Source: Bacteroidota bacterium (lineage in GTDB: Bacteria; Bacteroidota; Ignavibacteria; Ignavibacteriales; Melioribacteraceae). From it: a stretch of 24,100 nt of DNA. The stretch spans positions 1 through 24,100 of the forward strand of contig JAEXUB010000119.1 in the NCBI GenBank assembly GCA_023453125.1, written 5' to 3'. Position numbers and translations under genes: made by a program. Under the pieces are notes generated by a model. The model did no database searches. It was not told the origin of the DNA and saw only the letters and a program-made list of their open reading frames with translations. Of this stretch, positions 1 through 7,404 are shown one piece after another (positions within the stretch are counted from its first letter, which is position 1; every line of letters starts with the position of its first letter).

Positions 1-271
1 TAACCGAAAGATTAGCATTTAATTTGTTTGTATTAATGGCATCCAGCACTTCAAGGCATTCTTTTTTAGCATCCTCGGCTTCTTTCTTCGAAGTGATTGA
101 TTCGCCGAGAACGTCCATTGTTGCCACTATTCCCTTTGCATTTAATTCCTTAACAACTCTTACCGCGTCTTCTAATTTTGTTCCTGCTATATACTTTTTG
201 GCAAAAATATATACAATGGATTTAGGCATTAATTTAACTGTTTTAACAATTAACTGATTGATAGCGTTCAC
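1..271 (-). CDS. Proline dehydrogenase, N-terminal part (runs off the window)
   Basis: About 90 codons are visible, starting at a GTG (269-271) and running off the left edge. The translation opens with MNAINQLIV and continues with KYIAGTKLEDAVRV, a Lys-Gly-Ile-Val-Ala-Thr-Met-Asp-Val-Leu-Gly-Glu run, and LDAINTNKLNANLSV. This matches the N-terminus of monofunctional FAD-dependent proline dehydrogenases, which oxidise proline to pyrroline-5-carboxylate in proline catabolism. The barrel core and the FAD and substrate residues lie outside the window. The GTG is chosen because a GAGG (277-280) lies five bases upstream and an in-frame TAA lies just before it; the first internal ATG (227-229) would drop 14 residues. 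It follows coaE by 22 bases on the same strand and may be co-transcribed with it. The family call rests on remembered sequence style, not on a search. Confidence 0.78.
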   Translation of the reverse strand, partial: MNAINQLIVKTVKLMPKSIVYIFAKKYIAGTKLEDAVRVVKELNAKGIVATMDVLGESITSKKEAEDAKKECLEVLDAINTNKLNANLSV

Positions 272-293
272 AATTACCTCTATTTGTTAATTT

Positions 294-902
294 TTATTCT
301 CCCTTCGAGATGTTTTCTATAACCTTAAGAATCAATTCGCCTCTCATCTTCAATTCTTCAAGAGAGGAATCATTATTAATAACAAAATCGGCTTTAAGCT
401 TTTTCTTCTCATCCGGAATCTGGCTGTTTATTCTTTCCATAACAGAACCGGGAGCCGACTTATCCCTTTTAGTAACTCTTTCAATTTTATTTTCGTCGGA
501 GCTGGCTACAAGAATAACATAGTTAAAATTCTTATGAATTTTTGCTTCATAGACGAGTGCCGATTCAACAAATACTATATCCTTTTTAAGGAATTCTTTT
601 TCGATTCGTTTCTGGATTTCAAGAGTGGTTGCGGGATGAACAATTGAATTGATTAATTCGGTTTTAGCAGGATCCGAGAACACCTTGCCTGCAAGGTATT
701 CCCTGTTAAGTTTTTCCCCCGAGTAGGATTCTTTTCCGAAGTGTTTAATAATCTTCTTTTTAATTTCGGCGCTGTTAACCATTAATTCTTTAGCAACCGA
801 GTCGCTGTAAAATACCGGATAACCCTTTTCTTTAAAAAATGCACACAGGCTCGACTTACCTGAACCTATACCGCCCGTTACGGCGATTTTAAGCTTTTTC
901 AT
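294..902 (-). CDS. coaE: Dephospho-CoA kinase
   Basis: CoaE phosphorylates the 3'-hydroxyl of dephospho-CoA with ATP, the last step of coenzyme A synthesis, in the cytosol. The 202-residue length is normal for the family. The P-loop GGIGSGKSS is at residues 10-18, followed by the family-typical YSDSVAKELM near residue 32 and SIVHPATT near residue 86. The C-terminal part carries DFVINNDSSLEEL, also typical. The ATG start has AGGAAT upstream. The gene lies 12 bases after rny and 22 bases before the proline dehydrogenase gene, so it sits in the minus-strand housekeeping array. Nothing is unusual. Confidence 0.95.
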   Translation of the reverse strand: MKKLKIAVTGGIGSGKSSLCAFFKEKGYPVFYSDSVAKELMVNSAEIKKKIIKHFGKESYSGEKLNREYLAGKVFSDPAKTELINSIVHPATTLEIQKRIEKEFLKKDIVFVESALVYEAKIHKNFNYVILVASSDENKIERVTKRDKSAPGSVMERINSQIPDEKKKLKADFVINNDSSLEELKMRGELILKVIENISKGE

Positions 903-914
903 TTTTTATTCCTG

Positions 915-2483
915 TTATTTTGCGTAAGCTATTTTTCTAACTTCACGGATAACAGTAACCTTAATCTGCCCCGGGTATTCCATTTCATCCTGAATTTTCT
1001 GGGCAATATCGTATGCAAGCCTGTCACTGAAATTATCGTCTACCTTATCCGGTTCAACAACAACACGTATTTCGCGTCCCGCCTGAATGGCATAAGTTTT
1101 TGCCACTCCTTCGAAAGACTTTGCAAGGGTTTCAAGGTTTTCAAGACGTTTAACGTAACTTTCAAGGGGTTCCCTTCTTGCACCCGGGCGGGCTCCGCTA
1201 ATTGCGTCGGCAGCCTGTACAAGAGCCGAAATCGGATGCTCCATTTCGATATCTTCGTGATGGCTTCCGATTGCATTCAATACTATTTTGTGTTCATTGT
1301 ATTTTTTAGCGAGTTCATAGCCGATTAATGCGTGAGGACCTTCAACGCTTTTATCAACAGTTTTTCCGATATCGTGCATTAAACCTGCTTTTTTTGCAAT
1401 AATCGGGTCAAAACCGAGTTCTGCGGCCATAATACCGGTCAGATATGCAACTTCAATGCTGTGCTGAAGAAGATTCTGCCCGTAGCTCGAACGGTACTTC
1501 ATTCTACCAATATGCTTTGTGAGTTCAGGATGAATATTATGAAGGCCAAGCTGAATAATAGTGTTTTCCCCTTCTCTCTGAATTTCTTCTTCAAGTTCCT
1601 GTTCTACTTTATGAACCACTTCTTCAATTCTTGCCGGGTGAATCCTGCCGTCCCCTATAAGTCTTTCCAGGGAAATTCTGGCAACTTCTCTTCGGAACTG
1701 GTCGAAAGCGGAAAGAATAACTGCTTCGGGGGTATCGTCTACAATAACGTCAACGCCGGTAGCTGCTTCAAAGGCACGAATATTTCTACCTTCCCTTCCA
1801 ATGATTCTCCCCTTCATTTCGTCATTCTGAATCTGAACAACAGAAACCGTGCTTTCAACAGAATGGTCAACAGCCGTTCTCTGAATGGCCTGAACAACAA
1901 CCTTTTGCGATTCCTTTTTAGCTTCAAGTTTAGCGTTTTCCCTAATTTCCTTAAGCTGCTGAGCCGCATCCGTTCTGGCTTTCTGAATCATATTTTCCAT
2001 AAGGATTTTTTTAGCTTCATCAGAAGATAAACCAGCTACTTTTTCCAGTTTTTCATTGTTTTCGGTAATCAGTCTGTCCAGTTCGGCATTTTTTCTATTA
2101 ATATCTTCGGTCTGCTGGCTGATCTTTTTTTCGATTTCTTTATTGGCTTTTTCTTTCTGGGTAACAATGTCGAATTTCTTTTCGAGGCTGTCTTCTCTTT
2201 GTTCTAGTTGTTTTTCAAAGGCGAGCTGTTTTTGTCTTTTCTGGTTAACTTCGTTGTCAAATTCCTGTTTCTTTTTAAGCCATTCGTCTTTAACTTCGAG
2301 CAGTTTTTCCTTTTTAAGGTGTTTGGCATCTTTTTCGGCATCTTCAATAATCTTAGCGGCTTTTTCCTGAGCAGAAGTAATCTTATTCTTGCTGAATTTT
2401 GCAGTAATAAACCAGCCTGTAAAGGCTCCAATAGCAAGTGCCGCAATAACGGCCACAATGCAAATAATCAAATTTATATCCAT
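915..2483 (-). CDS. rny: Ribonuclease Y
   Basis: RNase Y is a membrane-anchored endoribonuclease that starts mRNA decay. The 522 residues show the full family layout: an N-terminal transmembrane helix (about 4-28), a long charged coiled coil (about 33-200), a KH RNA-binding domain with GRIIGREGRNI at 225-235, and an HD phosphodiesterase domain with HSIEVAYL at 341-348 and the metal-binding HD pair at 370-371 (MHDIGK), followed by SHHED near 407. The ATG is preceded by GGAGGG. The gene directly follows the probable 6S RNA, so its message may begin within or just after that RNA or be part of a zapA-6S-rny transcript. All expected domains are intact. Confidence 0.97.
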   Translation of the reverse strand: MDINLIICIVAVIAALAIGAFTGWFITAKFSKNKITSAQEKAAKIIEDAEKDAKHLKKEKLLEVKDEWLKKKQEFDNEVNQKRQKQLAFEKQLEQREDSLEKKFDIVTQKEKANKEIEKKISQQTEDINRKNAELDRLITENNEKLEKVAGLSSDEAKKILMENMIQKARTDAAQQLKEIRENAKLEAKKESQKVVVQAIQRTAVDHSVESTVSVVQIQNDEMKGRIIGREGRNIRAFEAATGVDVIVDDTPEAVILSAFDQFRREVARISLERLIGDGRIHPARIEEVVHKVEQELEEEIQREGENTIIQLGLHNIHPELTKHIGRMKYRSSYGQNLLQHSIEVAYLTGIMAAELGFDPIIAKKAGLMHDIGKTVDKSVEGPHALIGYELAKKYNEHKIVLNAIGSHHEDIEMEHPISALVQAADAISGARPGARREPLESYVKRLENLETLAKSFEGVAKTYAIQAGREIRVVVEPDKVDDNFSDRLAYDIAQKIQDEMEYPGQIKVTVIREVRKIAYAK

Positions 2484-2512
2484 TTTCCCTCCATAAATAC
2501 AGAAAATTTACA

Positions 2513-2703
2513 CCGCGACTGCCAACTCCATAAGGAAGAACGCTTCCTTATATAGTGCGGGAAACCGCCCGACGCTTTTTACTTCCACTGGTCCATTGCT
2601 GGATTCCGGCCGAAACCGGAATGAGGCCTGTAATACACGCCGTGAGTCGATGACCCTTATAAGATTCTGTTAGTTCTTACAATTATAAGAATTGACAGCG
2701 CGG
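2513..2703 (-). ncRNA. ssrS: Probable 6S RNA (RNA polymerase regulator)
   Basis: The zapA-rny gap folds, on the minus strand, like a 6S RNA. The ends form a closing stem: CCGCG (2703-2699) with CGCGG (2517-2513), and CTGTCAA (2698-2692) with TTGGCAG (2525-2519), twelve pairs with a single bulged T and one G-U. Inside lies an open central region whose 3' side carries a perfect 9-bp hairpin (ATAAGGAAG/CTTCCTTAT, 2551-2530, loop CGTT), in the same place as the 3'-bubble hairpin of E. coli 6S. The 5' side has a weaker 6-bp hairpin (2691-2674). The apical end is a 7-bp stem, ATTCCGG/CCGGAAT (2622-2603). The length of about 190 bases fits. The position directly downstream of zapA also matches ssrS in enterobacteria. 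Known 6S RNA binds housekeeping RNA polymerase by mimicking an open promoter. The identity is inferred from structure and context; the exact ends are uncertain. Confidence 0.72.
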
Positions 2704-2711
2704 CAAATTTA
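2704..2711 (-). promoter_or_regulatory. Possible -7 promoter element for the 6S RNA
   Basis: TAAATTTG on the minus strand fits the Bacteroidota -7 element TAnnTTTG, and its TAA is the zapA stop codon. It would place a transcript start near the base of the 6S closing stem. No TTG lies 19-21 bases upstream (the nearest is about 30 away), so support is weak; the RNA could instead be cut from a zapA transcript. Confidence 0.3.
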
Positions 2712-3008
2712 GTTTTGGTTTGAAATCAGAGGTGATTCGGACAAAAGAAGCTTTATTTTTTTAATCTTATCGGTAGCTTGAATATTAAATTCACGCGAAC
2801 TGTTCCTTTCTACAAACAAATCGTATGCTATGTTCAACGCTGCTATTATGGCTAAAGTCTCAGATGGCTGTCCCGGCAATTCGTTTCTCGTCTCTTCCAT
2901 GATATTATTAACATACTCTGCAAGCTCTTCGGCTATTTCCTGGTTATCAACCAACAAAGAATATTCTTTATCAAATATTTTAACTTTTAGCTTCTTCTTC
3001 TCTGTCAT
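2709..3008 (-). CDS. zapA: Cell division protein ZapA
   Basis: ZapA binds FtsZ and bundles its filaments at the division site. The 99-residue length is typical. The N-terminal globular part reads KVKIFDKEYSLLVDNQEI (residues 9-26), matching the ZapA fold, followed by VNNIMEETRNELP and the family-typical SETLAIIAALNIAYDLF (about 49-65). The C-terminal helix would form the dimer coiled coil. The start is an ATG with only a poor Shine-Dalgarno match. It follows the coiled-coil gene by 28 bases and is followed within 6 bases by the probable 6S RNA, an arrangement resembling zapA-ssrS of enterobacteria. Confidence 0.9.
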   Translation of the reverse strand: MTEKKKLKVKIFDKEYSLLVDNQEIAEELAEYVNNIMEETRNELPGQPSETLAIIAALNIAYDLFVERNSSREFNIQATDKIKKIKLLLSESPLISNQN

Positions 3009-3036
3009 TCTGCTTCAAATCCCTAATCAATATTAA

Positions 3037-3354
3037 TTAAGAACTTAATTGACGATCTATTTTAACTATTAATTCATTTATTTTTTTTTTCAGGTTTTCT
3101 TTCTCTTCCGGGGGGGTGTTGAACGTACCGAAAAGTTCAGTATCGAAAGTAGAAACATTCCCCGTCAGTTTCTTCTCTATTTCTTCTATTTTGAGCCTTA
3201 ACACCTCATTTTCTTTTTCAAGTTGTTTTGTTTTCTTTTCTAACGCAGAATTTTTTGCAATAAGTTCATTTCCCTTTTGCACCAGGAAATAGACCTGTTT
3301 TTCCAAAGAGGTTATCTCTTCAAGGAAAGCATCATATTTCGAACTATCAGCCAA
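3037..3354 (-). CDS. Small coiled-coil protein, possible ZapB-like division factor
   Basis: The gene encodes a 105-residue soluble protein with no signal peptide or membrane segment. Residues 8-64 form a nearly continuous charged coiled coil (FLEEITSLEKQVYFLVQKG, then KKTKQLEKENEVLRLKIEE). A linker with DTELFGTFN near residue 71 follows, then a second short helix to the end. Length and architecture resemble ZapB-type septal coiled coils, and the gene lies next to zapA, so a role in Z-ring organisation is inferred, not shown. The start is a TTG (3352-3354) directly after the pheT stop TAA and in the same frame, with AGAGGA inside the end of pheT as ribosome site. No ATG or GTG is available. 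Translation is therefore probably coupled to pheT. Confidence 0.75.
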   Translation of the reverse strand: MADSSKYDAFLEEITSLEKQVYFLVQKGNELIAKNSALEKKTKQLEKENEVLRLKIEEIEKKLTGNVSTFDTELFGTFNTPPEEKENLKKKINELIVKIDRQLSS

Positions 3355-5763
3355 TTATTTTCCTCTTAATTGAGCATTTAGTTTAAGTTCTACAGTCTTT
3401 ATTATCTGCCAAAACTCTTTTTCAACTTCATCTTCAGTTAATGTTCTGCTTTCATCGTAGAACTCTAACTGGAATGCAAGGCTTTTTTTACCTTGACCTA
3501 AGCTTTCACTTCTAAAGATATCAAATAACTTTATATGATGCAATAAGTTAGAGCCAATTTCTTTAATTTCCCTTACAACCTCATCCACCGTCACTTTTTC
3601 ATTTAAAACCAGGGCTATATCCCTTACCACCTTTGGATAGCGTAAAAGTTCCTTAAATTCCTTTGTAAGCGGCTTAAATTCCTTCAAAATATCAATATTT
3701 AGGTCAAATAAAAAGACATCCTGGTCTATATCAAATTCCTTTTGAAGCTCCTTTTTTACTCTTCCGAGCAGAGCTGTCTGCTTACCCTGAATTGAATAGG
3801 AAATAACATCTTCAAGAATTGAATTTTCAACATCATAATTTTCGGTAATAGTATTAAGGTTCATTCTTCTTACGAATTCTTCAAATACTCCCTTAATCTC
3901 AAATAAAGATACAGCCTCTCCTTTCTTGTACCATTCGTCCGATGAGTCAGAACCGGTTACGGCAGCAACCAGATGCTCGGCTTCTGTAAACTGCTCAAAT
4001 GAGAGTATATTCTCTTCGAGGATATCGGAGTTTTTATTAAATACTTTCCCTATTTCGAAAAGAGACAGATCTTTTTCCCTTACTTTAATATTTCTGGAAA
4101 TTGAATAAAGCATACCGGGAATTAGCGAAGGCCTCAAATGCGACATATCCGAACTTTGAGGATTCATTACTCCGATAGGATTGCCGAACCGGGCAGATAC
4201 TTCTTTTTCAAGAAGCGAGTTAGTCATAATCTCATAAAATCCCATTCCGGTAAGTATATTTCTTATTTTTCCCGTATAGGCAGACTGATCAATTTTTGCC
4301 TCGAGCACATCCGAGATCTTTTCTATTTCCGGCACCTTATCAAAACCGTAAACTCTTGCCACTTCTTCAATCAGGTCAATTTCTCTTTCAACGTCATTCC
4401 TAAATCCGGGTACTTTTACTTTATAGTTTTCTGTATCTATTACTTCAACATCGAAGCCGAGATTGGCAAGAATAGCCTTAACATCTTTTTTGGGAACTTT
4501 ATAACCAAGTATTTTTTCAATTCTTGAATAGCGGAGATTTACAATCCTCTTTTTATATTTAACCGGATATTCGTCAATTTCGCCTGCAAGTGCTTCACCG
4601 CCGGCAAGTTCTGCCATAAGCTGCGCTGCGCGCTTTACTGCCCATATTGTAATTTCAGGATCAGATCCCCTTTCAAAACGGTAAGAAGCATCCGTCTGCA
4701 GTGCCAGTTTCTTTGCCGTTTTTCTAACAAGAGAAGGATTGAAATGGGCGCTTTCAATTAGAATATCTTTGGTCTCCAGACTAACTTCTGAGTTTTCGCC
4801 TCCCATTACGCCGGCAATAGCAACCGAATTTTGGGCATCGCAGATCATCAGATCGCTGCCGCTAAGTTTTCTTTCTTTGGAATCGAGAGTTGTGAAAAGC
4901 TCCCCTTCGGATGCTCTTCTTACAATTATTTTCTTTCCAGTTACTTTATTAAGGTCAAATGCATGAAGCGGCTGACCAACCTCATGCAGAACAAAATTGG
5001 TAACGTCTACAATATTATTTATCGGCCTTAGACCAATGTTTTTCAATCTGGTTTTAAGCCATTCGGGAGATTCTTTAACTTCGGCATTCAATACAACTTT
5101 TCCCGAATATCTGGGGCATCCTGCAGGATCTTCAATAATTACCTTTGCATAATCGGCACTTTTAAGCTTGGATCTTTTAATATTAATTTCGGGATAAGAA
5201 ACTTTTTTATTGAATAATGCCGATAATTCCCTTGCAATTCCAATATGGCTTAATGCATCTGCCCTGTTTGGAGTAATTGCAATGTCAAGTATTACATCAT
5301 TCATTCCCAAAGCGTCTGCCAGAGGAGTACCGGGAAGTATTTTCTCGTCAAGCACCATAATTCCTTCGTGGTTATCACTGAGTCCGAGTTCCTTTTCGGA
5401 ACAGATCATACCAAATGATTCTTCTCCTCTTATTTTAACAGGCGCAATCGTAAATCCGCCGTTTGGTATTACAGCCCCAACCTTTGCAAAAGGTATCATC
5501 TGCCCCTGAGCAACATTAGGGGCCCCGCATACTACTTTGAATTCTTCATTTCCGTCAAATATATGGCATAGAGAAAGCTTATCCGCATTCGGATGCTTGA
5601 TTTTCTCTTTTACGTAACCGGCAACAAAATTTTCAAATACTTTGGCCTGATATTCAACCTCCTCTACTTCGAGTCCTGATACGGTAATTTTATTTACAAT
5701 TTCTTCAACGGAAATGCCGCTGAGATCAATATAATCCTTTAACCAGTTTAATGAAATCTTCAA
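3355..5763 (-). CDS. pheT: Phenylalanyl-tRNA synthetase beta chain
   Basis: PheT is the beta subunit of the alpha2-beta2 enzyme that charges tRNA-Phe; it carries the editing site and tRNA-binding modules. The 802-residue length is normal. The N-terminus MKISLNWLKDYIDLSG is the family start. An EMAP-II-like tRNA-binding domain covers about 43-150 (HPNADKLSLC, VVCGAPNV, GEESFGMICSE). The B3/B4 editing region is about 210-380 (RYSGKVV, NNIVDVTNFV, QPLHAFD), with B5 after it (RYSRIEKILGYKVP) and the catalytic-like core (DLIEEVARVYGFDKVP). A C-terminal ferredoxin-fold anticodon-binding domain closes it (RYPKVVRDIALVLNE, KLFDIFRSE). The start codon is TTG (5761-5763) with AAGAGG upstream; it fits the family N-terminus exactly. 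It follows pheS by 10 bases. Confidence 0.96.
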   Translation of the reverse strand: MKISLNWLKDYIDLSGISVEEIVNKITVSGLEVEEVEYQAKVFENFVAGYVKEKIKHPNADKLSLCHIFDGNEEFKVVCGAPNVAQGQMIPFAKVGAVIPNGGFTIAPVKIRGEESFGMICSEKELGLSDNHEGIMVLDEKILPGTPLADALGMNDVILDIAITPNRADALSHIGIARELSALFNKKVSYPEINIKRSKLKSADYAKVIIEDPAGCPRYSGKVVLNAEVKESPEWLKTRLKNIGLRPINNIVDVTNFVLHEVGQPLHAFDLNKVTGKKIIVRRASEGELFTTLDSKERKLSGSDLMICDAQNSVAIAGVMGGENSEVSLETKDILIESAHFNPSLVRKTAKKLALQTDASYRFERGSDPEITIWAVKRAAQLMAELAGGEALAGEIDEYPVKYKKRIVNLRYSRIEKILGYKVPKKDVKAILANLGFDVEVIDTENYKVKVPGFRNDVEREIDLIEEVARVYGFDKVPEIEKISDVLEAKIDQSAYTGKIRNILTGMGFYEIMTNSLLEKEVSARFGNPIGVMNPQSSDMSHLRPSLIPGMLYSISRNIKVREKDLSLFEIGKVFNKNSDILEENILSFEQFTEAEHLVAAVTGSDSSDEWYKKGEAVSLFEIKGVFEEFVRRMNLNTITENYDVENSILEDVISYSIQGKQTALLGRVKKELQKEFDIDQDVFLFDLNIDILKEFKPLTKEFKELLRYPKVVRDIALVLNEKVTVDEVVREIKEIGSNLLHHIKLFDIFRSESLGQGKKSLAFQLEFYDESRTLTEDEVEKEFWQIIKTVELKLNAQLRGK

Positions 5764-5773
5764 AATGGGCCTC

Positions 5774-6763
5774 TTAAAATTGGGTTAAAAATCTTTTATC
5801 ATTATCGAACAGTACGCGAATATCGGGGATATTATATTTTCTAAGCACCTGGCGTTCAACTCCCATACCGAATGCATATCCGGAATAGACTTCAGGGTCG
5901 AGCCCTACATTTTTCAACACATTTGGATCAACCATACCGCAGCCGAGAATTTCCATCCATCTGCCCGGCTTTCCTTTCGGTTCCCACCAGATATCAACTT
6001 CGGCACTTGGCTCTGTGAAGGGGAAAAAGCTCGCTCTGAATCGGTATTTTACATCATCTCCATAGAGAGTTTTGATAAAGGATACCAGAGTGCCTTTCAA
6101 TTCGGCAAAGGTAACGTCTTTATCAATATAAAGCCCTTCAACCTGATGAAACAGGCAGTAGCTCTTATAGCTGAGGGCCTCATTACGGTAGACTTTACCC
6201 GGCATAATAGCTCTTATAGGAGGCTTTTTCGATTCCATAAGCCTGACCTGGACAGGCGATGTATGGGTTCTCATCAAATAGCCCTTGTTTATAAAAAATG
6301 TATCCTGCATATCACGAGCCGGATGATCATCGGGAAAGTTTAATGCTCCGAAATTGTAATAATCGGATTCCAGTTCGGGTCCGTTGTGAACTGCAAAACC
6401 GAGTCCCTTAAATATTTCAGTAATCTCATCCAGAGTCTGGGTTATGAGATGTTTACTTCCAATAGTTCTTTTACGCCCTGGAAGGCTGAGGTCAGTTCTT
6501 TCTTTCAGGTCTTCAGAGCTTAGCTCAAGTTTTTCCTTTAACTCATCAAATTTGTTCTGTGCATTATTTTTAAGCTGATTGAGTATCTGTCCGTATTTCG
6601 GTTTTTCTTCACGGGACATATTTTTAAAATCTTCAAACAGGAGTGAAATAGAGCCGTTACGGCTGAAGAATTTAATGCGCAGTTCTTCAAGCGATTTAAG
6701 GTCAGAGACGTGGGATAATTCCGATTCGAATTGGTCTGCTACCGCAGAAATTTTGTCTTGCAT
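5774..6763 (-). CDS. pheS: Phenylalanyl-tRNA synthetase alpha chain
   Basis: PheS is the catalytic alpha subunit that forms phenylalanyl-adenylate and transfers phenylalanine to tRNA. The 329-residue length is standard. The N-terminal coiled-coil arm (about 1-100) is followed by the class II core: RDMQDTFFI near 149, RTHTSPVQVR near 165, motif 2 around GKVYRNEALSY, FHQVEGLYID, the FFPFTEPSAEVDI segment and motif 3 GYAFGMGVERQVLRKY near the end. The ATG is preceded by GGGGAAAAG. The gene lies directly behind the intrinsic terminator that closes the rplT gene, so its transcription depends on read-through or on a promoter near that hairpin. Confidence 0.97.
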   Translation of the reverse strand: MQDKISAVADQFESELSHVSDLKSLEELRIKFFSRNGSISLLFEDFKNMSREEKPKYGQILNQLKNNAQNKFDELKEKLELSSEDLKERTDLSLPGRKRTIGSKHLITQTLDEITEIFKGLGFAVHNGPELESDYYNFGALNFPDDHPARDMQDTFFINKGYLMRTHTSPVQVRLMESKKPPIRAIMPGKVYRNEALSYKSYCLFHQVEGLYIDKDVTFAELKGTLVSFIKTLYGDDVKYRFRASFFPFTEPSAEVDIWWEPKGKPGRWMEILGCGMVDPNVLKNVGLDPEVYSGYAFGMGVERQVLRKYNIPDIRVLFDNDKRFLTQF

Positions 6764-6779
6764 CTTTTCCCCGATAATT

Positions 6780-6822
6780 TAAAAAAATCCCTCCCGGGAA
6801 TTTTTAAAATTATTCCGGGAGG
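6780..6822 (-). terminator. Intrinsic terminator or attenuator between rplT and pheS
   Basis: On the minus strand a GC-rich inverted repeat (6812-6822 with 6788-6799, about 11 pairs, ending in GGGAGGG) with a 12-base AT loop is followed directly by a run of seven T residues. It starts 7 bases after the rplT stop and ends 17 bases before pheS, leaving hardly any room for a separate pheS promoter. It may therefore act as a partial terminator that sets the ratio of ribosomal-protein to synthetase transcripts. Confidence 0.85.
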
Positions 6823-6829
6823 GTAAATA

Positions 6830-7177
6830 CTAGTTCATGATAAAAGTTACTAAATCAGAGAAGGCTTTCGGATTTTCAACAGTCATGCTTGCAAGCACTT
6901 TTCTGTTGATATCAACGCCTTTAACTTCGAGAGCGTGGATAAATTTAGAATAATTTGTACCGTGTAAACGAACAGCGGCATTAATTCTTGCAATCCAAAG
7001 CTGTCTATATGTTCTCTTTTTCAGTTTTCTATCGCGATAAGCATGCAAAAGGCCTTTTTCAACATGGTGTTTTGCAACTGTGAGCACTTTGCTGCGGGCT
7101 CCCCAGTAACCTTTTGCCATTCCAAGCAGTTTTTTTCTTCTTCTTTTAGAAGCGACTTTGTTTTGTGATCTAGGCAT
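6830..7177 (-). CDS. rplT: 50S ribosomal protein L20
   Basis: L20 binds 23S rRNA early in large-subunit assembly, and in several bacteria it also represses its own operon. The 115 residues match the family throughout: MPRSQNKVASKRRRKKLL at the N-terminus, AKGYWGARSKVLTVAKHHVEK (first half), RDRKLKKRTYRQLWIARINAAVR in the middle, and a globular C-terminus with NRKVLASMTVENP. The first half is the usual arginine/lysine-rich rRNA-binding helix. The gene forms the standard infC-rpmI-rplT block, 13 bases after rpmI, and ends just before a strong terminator. Confidence 0.98.
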   Translation of the reverse strand: MPRSQNKVASKRRRKKLLGMAKGYWGARSKVLTVAKHHVEKGLLHAYRDRKLKKRTYRQLWIARINAAVRLHGTNYSKFIHALEVKGVDINRKVLASMTVENPKAFSDLVTFIMN

Positions 7178-7190
7178 GACTTACTAACTC

Positions 7191-7382
7191 CTATTGTAAC
7201 ATTGTTTTTACTCTTGAAGAATCAGCAGCAGAAACAAGAGTAGATTTTCTTAAATTTCTTTTTCTTTTTCTTGATTTCGACGTAAGAATATGGGATTTGT
7301 ACGCTTTATGTCTTTTGATTTTACCGGAGCCGGTTTTTTTGAACGATTTGGCGGCACCTCTGTTGCTTTTCATTTTTGGCAT
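7191..7382 (-). CDS. rpmI: 50S ribosomal protein L35
   Basis: A 63-residue, very basic protein with the family opening MPKMKSNRGAAKSFKKTGSGK and the core KRHKAYKSHILTSKSRKRKRNLRK. Length and sequence fit L35, a small component of the large ribosomal subunit. It sits between infC and rplT in the conserved order, 22 bases after infC. The ATG has an AGG about 7 bases upstream. Nothing is unusual. Confidence 0.97.
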   Translation of the reverse strand: MPKMKSNRGAAKSFKKTGSGKIKRHKAYKSHILTSKSRKRKRNLRKSTLVSAADSSRVKTMLQ

Positions 7383-7404
7383 AATTTAACCTATATCGTT
7401 GTTA

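Noticed and set aside
1461..2030. Plus-strand open frame of 189 codons opposite rny
   Set aside because: It lies wholly opposite a well-conserved gene and its residue pattern is that of an antisense frame.
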